Below are positions 57,170 to 64,000 of a stretch of 64,000 nt of DNA, piece after piece (position 1 is the first letter of the stretch; every line of letters starts with the position of its first letter). The stretch is from Tragulus kanchil (Eukaryota; Chordata; Mammalia; Artiodactyla; Tragulidae). The stretch lies in assembly GCA_022376925.1 (NCBI GenBank), contig JAIOJX010000032.1, positions 98,510,794-98,574,793 of the forward strand. Reading direction: 5' to 3'. Below the pieces are notes generated by a model. It saw nothing but the letters and a program-made list of their open reading frames with translations. It ran no database searches and was not told the origin of the DNA. Both the position numbers and the translations under genes were made by a program.

Positions 57170-57435
57170 GAATCTGTGCAGAGAGCACCATCATAGGCAA
57201 TATTCCAGCTCCCCAACTCCGAGAAAGTACCTTGTCTCAGAATTGCCATAGCACCCACACTAAACTACTATCTAAACATTCATACAATCTTATTCTCCTA
57301 TCTTTTTACCTGTACTCCAGTACTTTCCCATCACTAGTTACAAACACATTGAGGGCAGGTTCTTTTTCATTTTTGTATCCACAGTGCTTAGCACAGTCCC
57401 TTTGTATTGTGACTATCAATTTTTTAATCTTCATT
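57170..57435 (+). mobile_element. L2 LINE 3' region (copy at 58272-58537)
   Basis: 'ctgtactccagtactttccc', 'ttgagggcaggttctttttc', 'atttttgtatccacagtgct', 'tagcacagtccctttgtatt' match the L2 terminus order. Confidence 0.55.
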
Positions 57436-57559
57436 GTTAGGCCTCAAAGGCTCTAAATTTTTTTTTAAAGTTTCAAGTCAGCATTCACCATTGTGAATAT
57501 CACTGTGTCTCTTTCTGGCTACTCTGTGCATTTATCCATCTTTTCTTCTCATCTCTAGA

Positions 57560-57775
57560 GTACAGTGGTTAAGACCACTAGTTCTGGATTTAGATTTCCT
57601 AGCTTGGACTCTTGCCTCTGCATTTCCTAGATATACAGCCCTGGGAAGTTAACAGTCTCTCTATGTCCCAGGTTTTCCTTATGAAAAGGGAGATAATAAT
57701 ACTACTTATTTCATACAACTATTATGAGAATTAAAGAGCACACAAAAAGCACCCAACATATATTAGTTAATATTA
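57560..57775 (+). mobile_element. MIR SINE, nearly complete (copies at 58662-58877 and 59799-60014)
   Basis: 'acagtggttaagaccactag', 'ttctggatttagatttccta', 'gccctgggaagttaacagtc', 'gggagataataatactactt', 'catacaactattatgagaat', 'acccaacatatattagttaa'. Three versions, because duplications 21 and 22 overlap. Confidence 0.72.
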
Positions 57776-58538
57776 TTGCTGTTGTTGCTATTGATCATTT
57801 ATTAAACAGGATTATAGGTGCTGTGAACAGGAAAGAAAACCATCCTGTTCTTTCTTTCCACTGAACCCTTTTGTACTCACTCAACAAGCATTTCCTGAGA
57901 GGTAGCAGTGGACTGGAACCTTGACTCAAAAGTCTATGCATTACCATCATCTCATTGTCCAATCTTAAGCAGGACACTCTACCTCTCTGGGCCTCAGTTT
58001 CACCAATCTCAAGAGTAAATTTTAGAATATGATCTCAGTGAAGGCATAAAACATGCCTGCTTGTTTATCTTCTGATCCCTTGTGCCAGGCACAGAGCATA
58101 ACCCATATTTGGTATTTGGAAAGTTTGCTGAATAAAGCGATTGTAGAATGCACTAGGAATTAGACTACATGACCTCTAATATTCCAACACGGTCTGTCAA
58201 TCTTTTCATGTCTGCCCTTGAGAATTTCCTCCACCACTTGACCCCATTAATCACTAAACTGTGACAGTCTAGAATCTGTGCAGAGAGCACCATCATAGGC
58301 AATATTCCAGCTCCCCAACTCCGAGAAAGTACCTTGTCTCAGAATTGCCATAGCACCCACACTAAACTACTATCTAAACATTCATACAATCTTATTCTCC
58401 TATCTTTTTACCTGTACTCCAGTACTTTCCCATCACTAGTTACAAACACATTGAGGGCAGGTTCTTTTTCATTTTTGTATCCACAGTGCTTAGCACAGTC
58501 CCTTTGTATTGTGACTATCAATTTTTTAATCTTCATTG

Positions 58539-60790
58539 TTAGGCCTCAAAGGCTCTAAATTTTTTTTTAAAGTTTCAAGTCAGCATTCACCATTGTGAAT
58601 ATCACTGTGTCTCTTTCTGGCTACTCTGTGCATTTATCCATCTTTTCTTCTCATCTCTAGAGTACAGTGGTTAAGACCACTAGTTCTGGATTTAGATTTC
58701 CTAGCTTGGACTCTTGCCTCTGCATTTCCTAGATATACAGCCCTGGGAAGTTAACAGTCTCTCTATGTCCCAGGTTTTCCTTATGAAAAGGGAGATAATA
58801 ATACTACTTATTTCATACAACTATTATGAGAATTAAAAGAGCACACAAAAAAGCACCCAACATATATTAGTTAATATTATTGCTGTTGTTGCTATTGATC
58901 ATTTATTAAACAGGATTATAGGTGCTGTGAACAGGAAAGAAAACCATCCTGTTCTCATGGAGCTCAAATTATAGTGAATCAGTTCCTTCTGATTCATCTA
59001 GGAGATCATTCTTTAAGTTTTAGCACCTTTCTGTTCACTTTAATATAAATCAGATGGTGGATCTTTTCTGGGGAAGAACTTTTGATTGTGGTAGGGAGAT
59101 ACATGAGGCCAGCCATAAATCACTTGTCTTGAAGGTAAGAAAGAGAGAAAGAAGAGGAAGCTGTGTGATTCAGGAAATAAACCACCAGTTACATAATTTT
59201 ACTGTGCCTCACCCTGTCTTCAGGCCATGGTCAGTAAGTTTAATTTATTGGTTTTTTGTGAACAGTCACAAGGCACGTCTCATCAATATTTTGTTCTCTA
59301 TGGCTGCAGAGTGACTAAGACTATTAGCCTTGTATGATTACAGCATCTGTATTATGATGTCGAGGACATGTTGCTGCTACAATTTATTCCCTTTATTTAG
59401 TTCACTTTGTCTCACTCAGCATATCACTCAGTGACTGTTGGAGAAAACACTGGTGATGGACAATTTCTCTCTCTCTCTTTCTCCTCTCCTCATATTCCTT
59501 CTCCTTGCCCCCTGTCTTTGTTGATGTCTTGCTCAAGAGAAGATTTGTGGATCTCCTGGTTTCCTCTGCACTGGCTGACCCTTGGGTCTGCATTTCTCGG
59601 CATTGGCCCCTGTCTGTGAGCACGTGGTTCTAGCTCTGCGCAGGTGCTGTAGTTGATTGTCTATCATTTTCTTAATTAGGCCTCAAAGGCTCTAAATTTT
59701 TTTTTAAAGTTTCAAGTCAGCATTCACCATTGTGAATATCACTGTGTCTCTTTCTGGCTACTCTGTGCATTTATCCATCTTTTCTTCTCATCTCTAGAGT
59801 ACAGTGGTTAAGACCACTAGTTCTGGATTTAGATTTCCTAGCTTGGACTCTTGCCTCTGCATTTCCTAGATATACAGCCCTGGGAAGTTAACAGTCTCTC
59901 TATGTCCCAGGTTTTCCTTATGAAAAGGGAGATAATAATACTACTTATTTCATACAACTATTATGAGAATTAAAAGAGCACACAAAAAAGCACCCAACAT
60001 ATATTAGTTAATATTATTGCTGTTGTTGCTATTGATCATTTATTAAACAGGATTATAGGTGCTGTGAACAGGAAAGAAAACCATCCTGTTCTCATGGAGC
60101 TCAAATTATAGTGAATCAGTTCCTTCTGATTCATCTAGGAGATCATTCTTTAAGTTTTAGCACCTTTCTGTTCACTTTAATATAAATCAGATGGTGGATC
60201 TTTTCTGGGGAAGAACTTTTGATTGTGGTAGGGAGATACATGAGGCCAGCCATAAATCACTTGTCTTGAAGGTAAGAAAGAGAGAAAGAAGAGGAAGCTG
60301 TGTGATTCAGGAAATAAACCACCAGTTACATAATTTTACTGTGCCTCACCCTGTCTTCAGGCCATGGTCAGTAAGTTTAATTTATTGGTTTTTTGTGAAC
60401 AGTCACAAGGCACGTCTCATCAATATTTTGTTCTCTATGGCTGCAGAGTGACTAAGACTATTAGCCTTGTATGATTACAGCATCTGTATTATGATGTCGA
60501 GGACATGTTGCTGCTACAATTTATTCCCTTTATTTAGTTCACTTTGTCTCACTCAGCATATCACTCAGTGACTGTTGGAGAAAACACTGGTGATGGACAA
60601 TTTCTCTCTCTCTCTTTCTCCTCTCCTCATATTCCTTCTCCTTGCCCCCTGTCTTTGTTGATGTCTTGCTCAAGAGAAGATTTGTGGATCTCCTGGTTTC
60701 CTCTGCACTGGCTGACCCTTGGGTCTGCATTTCTCGGCATTGCGGCACCTCTCCATGGTGCTGAAAATGAGCACGTGGTTCTAGCTCTGC
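58539..60790. repeat. Direct duplication 22 (offset 1137)
   Basis: Copies at 58539-59641 and 59676-60790. The last ~40 bases of the first copy are a shortened version of 60743-60790: 'gagcacgtggttctagctct' is kept, but ~14 bases before it are lost. A ~34-base filler then leads into the second copy. Confidence 0.94.
58880..59676. other. Mostly unique stretch (copy at 60017-60790)
   Basis: Begins with an old-repeat word ('tctcatggagctcaaattat' near 58954-58973). The remainder, including a TC-rich run near 59466-59486, shows no gene or assignable repeat. Confidence 0.4.
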
Positions 60791-61164
60791 AGCAGTGGCT
60801 AAGGGAGTCTGTAGTATCATAACATGCAGCAGCAGGCAGCGGCCTGCTCATCCTTTTTGTTTCACCAAAAAGGAACAAGAGACACAGAAAGAAAAAATGG
60901 TTTCCATAAAAATGGTACACATCTCACATGAGATCAGAATACAGCTTTTCTGAGACATAGAGCTTCAGGGACAAGCTAAGAAAATCCTTTGGTCTCCTTC
61001 CCCCTTATTGTTCTTATTGTTTGAGAATACCCCAAATCTTAACAAGTTCTGTGACATATAGATTAGATAATGTGATACTAGTTCCTTAGCATACTGCCTA
61101 CTTATCTATCCTTATGTCTTGCTGCTTTCAGCCTGACATGTTTTGCTTGAGTAATATGAAGTAA
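60791..61164. other. Unique stretch
   Basis: No repeat or gene recognised. Confidence 0.4.
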
Positions 61165-61540
61165 TTTATGGTCTCCTTCTCCCTCACCGTGCTGCTTTAT
61201 GCCTTACTCATACTGTTCCTTCTGCCTGTGGTGCCCCTACAAGTTCTTCTGTGCCTTTATGACACCTATACTTTGCTCACAATTTATATATTCACTAACA
61301 CGTTCCTCAGAAAGCCTCCTCTGTCGTTCCCTGCTCTTCCTCTAATGTGGACTAGCTATCCCTTCTAGGATATCATATACTGCACATCGTTTTACATACC
61401 TCCCCATCAAGACACCAGCTACATAATCATGAAATTATGGTGTCTTTGACTTATAGATGACAAGCTCTTTGAAAGGAGGGCCATATGTCATCATCTCTAG
61501 CATAATACATATCACCAAGTAGGTACTCAAGGTTGTTTTG
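61165..61540 (+). mobile_element. L2 LINE 3' region
   Basis: 'tgctttatgccttactcata', 'agaaagcctcctctgtcgtt', 'tgacaagctctttgaaagga', 'gggccatatgtcatcatctc', 'accaagtaggtactcaaggt' follow L2. Single copy, about 375 bases. Confidence 0.55.
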
Positions 61541-62190
61541 AGCTGAAAGTGATGGGACCTAAATTGTGTGAATTTCTTTCTCCTTTCCAACCCAGTGCTC
61601 TCTTTTCATACTGTGCTGTCTTTAGCTAGTTGGAAGGATTTTTGTGTTGGCTACCACTGTGAATACCTTCATTTGCTAATGCTATGTACTCATAGAGATT
61701 ACTCAGTTTGTTGTAGGTCATCCTTGAGTATGATGAATTCATATCAATTTGGTTTGTCATATTGTCTTTGGCATTGATTTTCTCCAAGCCAGAGGATTCA
61801 CATAAGCCATGAATTAGATCCAGAGGCAAGAGGGCACTTGGCTCTGTGAATTAGCTACAAAATTATCATGGTCTGGCTTCCAAGAATCCTTAACAAATTC
61901 TAAATCACCACAAGGCTTCTATTTAACATCCAATGGCAAGAACAGCTGCTCTTATTTTAGGAAAATTAATTGCCTTTCAAACTGTTCTAGAAGCCTAAAT
62001 CCATTTTGATAATTCAGTAGGAATAAACATTTCTTCTAGTTTGAATTTGAACTTTTAATTTGAGGTCCATGAAAGCCCAGACTAATGATTTCTCTTAGAC
62101 TTTGAAGTATATGTGTCATATGACTCCCAGTGACATCACTAGAGATCATATAGTTATTGTGAAAATGATTAGAATCTAAAACATTAAATA
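61541..62190. other. Unique stretch
   Basis: No gene, duplication or clear repeat; A/T-rich. Confidence 0.4.
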
Positions 62191-62192
62191 TG

Positions 62193-62414
62193 TGAGTGTT
62201 AAGTCACTTCAGTTGTGCCTGACTCTTTGCGACCCTATGAATAATAGCCCACCAGGCTACTCTGTCCACAGGTTTCTCTGGGCATGAATACTGGAGTGGG
62301 TTGCCATGCCTTCCTCCAGGGCATCTTCTCCACTCAGGCATTGAACCCATGTCTCTGATGTCTCCTGCTTTGGGAGGCAGGTTCTTTACTACTAGCACAT
62401 CCTGGGAAGCCCCT
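62193..62414 (-). mobile_element. Bov-tA SINE, minus strand
   Basis: 'gtgttaagtcacttcagttg' tail side, 'gggcatgaatactggagtgg' core, 'gggaggcaggttctttacta' and 'catcctgggaagcccc' head. A ~15-base insertion near 62355-62369 ('tgatgtctcctgc' repeated) separates it from other copies. Confidence 0.9.
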
Positions 62415-62744
62415 AAAAACATGACACTGAAATTGTATTACTCCGCTGATAATTTACTGTGTTGATGATCTTGAGCAGTGTATTTCACATTTTTTAGTCT
62501 CTGTTCAATCATCTTTAAAATGGCAATCATTGCAACAATTGTATTACCTTTATTAAAGATCCTAAGGAAATGCATTAAACTGATGCAAAAGTACTTCAAA
62601 AAGTATAAAATTCTATACAAATACAGGCATAATAACAAAGGTGACACCTAGAAGAGGTAGGAACTGGTAGTTGAAAAGAGAAAATAAAAGTGATGGCAAA
62701 AGCTAAGGAGATTTTTAGTCAATGAAGATTTAAGAAAGCGTTAG

Positions 62745-62905
62745 CCTGGAAATAATAGCTAATGCTTATTAAACACTTCTTACATTCTGGGTACTACACT
62801 ATGTGATGAACGTTTCACAACAGCCCTAGGGGTGGATGTTTTCATTATCTATTATATTGATAAAGAATAGAGACATAAGAAATTTAGCCTAAACATATAT
62901 GTTAG
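62745..62905 (+). mobile_element. MIR-like SINE (partial copy 63918-64000)
   Basis: 'aataatagctaatgcttatt', 'aaacacttcttacattctgg', 'gatgaacgtttcacaacagc', 'cctaggggtggatgttttca' follow the MIR 3' half. Confidence 0.55.
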
Positions 62906-63679
62906 GAAAAGGGTAATGCTAGGAATTAACCTTAGGCAGCGTGACTCTAGACTCTATACAGATAACCAGCCAGGCTGCAAAATTCTCCGTCTCATCATTC
63001 TACCATGGTGATGTCCTTCTGGTTGCTAAAGAGATCCAGACAGAAACTTCAGATGAGCTGGAAGTGATTTATTTTTTTAAAAGCATTTACGTTATTTGGA
63101 GTAAAAGACATGAAGAGATTTTAAGGGAGTAAGTGGAGATCACTAAAGTTGTTCTCAGCACACTCTCTTCCATCCCACACAATTTGTTAGTTTGAGTCTG
63201 ATCAACAAATATTTAGCCCTTGTGTATGCCAGATGTTATTCAAGGGGTTGAGACCACAGAGACGATTGAAAGAGCCTCTGTTTCTGTGGCATATCAAAGA
63301 AGGTCTGACACATTTTTTGCTATTCCTTTGAATTTGAATGACTTTAGTCACTCACTTGACTAATAAAATACTATGGCAGGTGACACAGTGGGACTTTAGA
63401 GGCCATGTCATAAGAAGAATTGCAGGTCCAGATTGGGCTTCTTGAAGCACTTGCTCTTGGAACTCAGTTGTCATGCTCAGCAAAGCCCTGGTCCATGAAG
63501 AGATGCTCTGGTTGACAGTCCCCACTGAGTTTCTGCCCAGGAACCAGCATCAGCTGCTAGCTATATGAATGAGCCTTCTTGAGCATCCATCTTTTTAGTT
63601 TTTTCGAATTGCTTCCAAACCCAAAAAAGCTGCCTGGTACCCATAGAGTGGTTGGTATGACGTCATGCCACAGTATGTT
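62906..63679. other. Unique stretch
   Basis: No gene or repeat recognised in 770 bases. Confidence 0.4.
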
Positions 63680-64000
63680 AATCATCTTTAAAATGGCAAT
63701 CATTGCAACAATTGTATTACCTTTATTAAAGATCCTAAGGAAATGCATTAAACTGATGCAAAAGTACTTCAAAAAGTATAAAATTCTATACAAATACAGG
63801 CATAATAACAAAGGTGACACCTAGAAGAGGTAGGAACTGGTAGTTGAAAAGAGAAAATAAAAGTGATGGCAAAAGCTAAGGAGATTTTTAGTCAATGAAG
63901 ATTTAAGAAAGCGTTAGCCTGGAAATAATAGCTAATGCTTATTAAACACTTCTTACATTCTGGGTACTACACTATGTGATGAACGTTTCACAACAGCCCT

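Larger units (their letters stand above)
56769..58955. repeat. Direct duplication 21 (offset 1102 to 1105)
   Basis: Copies at 56769-57850 and 57871-58955 with a 20-base filler. In the last ~120 bases the first copy lacks bases in A runs ('ttaaagagcacacaaaaagc' against a form three A longer). Confidence 0.95.
62507..64000. repeat. Direct duplication 23 (offset 1173), cut by window end
   Basis: The second copy starts at 63680 and matches 62507-62827 base for base in offset until the last base of the window, so it must continue beyond. The first copy would end near 63679. Confidence 0.95.

Noticed and set aside
380..64000. The 23 duplications as a new tandem-repeat system, satellite or integrative element array
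   Set aside because: Each duplicates different sequence, breakpoints fall inside SINEs and LINEs without target-site logic, and errors concentrate at the joins. No shared terminal motif exists among the units.

Overview
The window is nuclear, non-coding DNA from a ruminant (Artiodactyla: Ruminantia). The evidence is the repeat content: tRNA-derived Bov-tA SINEs (A-box and B-box, 'ggcttccctggtggctcag' head), a long BovB (RTE-clade) LINE, CHR-type artiodactyl SINEs, ruminant-style L1 3' ends, and a background of old MIR and L2 copies. I found no protein-coding gene, exon series, tRNA, rRNA, CRISPR array or bacterial feature. The longest open frames (up to 157 codons near 27445-27918 and its copy) lie inside SINE/BovB sequence and are chance frames. 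I recognised no Bov-A2 dimer and no ART2A element, and the abundant CHR-like SINE is one I do not recall from cattle or sheep. That tilts weakly towards a lineage outside Bovidae (a chevrotain, for example), but I cannot name the species.

The dominant structure is not biological in an ordinary sense. Twenty-three near-identical direct duplications, each displaced by about 1.06-1.23 kb, run from one end of the window to the other. The sequence reads as a row of tiles of roughly 1.8-5.5 kb laid end to end, each repeating the last ~1.1 kb of the tile before it. Mismatches and single-base deletions (often homopolymer) cluster within about 200 bases of the joins, and some joins carry 4-170 bases of garbled filler. 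This looks like unmerged overlaps in a long-read assembly graph. By adding the offsets, about 26 kb of the 64 kb is redundant, so the real locus is probably near 38 kb.

Layout by region: 1-5.4 kb: Bov-tA, unique DNA, two CHR-like SINEs, MIR, L2. 5.4-15 kb: mostly unique DNA with MIR/L2, one Bov-tA and an L1 3' end. 15-22.5 kb: MIRs, two minus-strand L1 ends, then a three-level nest (CHR-like SINE inside a 5'-inverted L1 inside a MIR). 22.6-24.9 kb: duplicated block with Bov-tA. 25.0-29.8 kb: a minus-strand BovB LINE covering most of ORF2, interrupted by three SINE insertions and with its reverse-transcriptase YADD motif destroyed; its 5' part is repeated to 31.25 kb. 31.3-40 kb: duplicated unique blocks, several Bov-tA, L2, a BovB 3' scrap. 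40-48 kb: complete CHR-like SINE with perfect target-site duplication, duplicated unique block, two more CHR elements, MIRs. 48-64 kb: MIRs, a second 5'-inverted L1 with TA-rich tail, Bov-tA, L2, and a duplication cut by the window edge.

The most interesting biology is the CHR-like SINE: eight independent insertions, six with recognisable target-site duplications, forming a series with progressively longer 3' tails. The most important practical point is the duplication pattern, which would mislead any gene, repeat-age or copy-number analysis of this scaffold.
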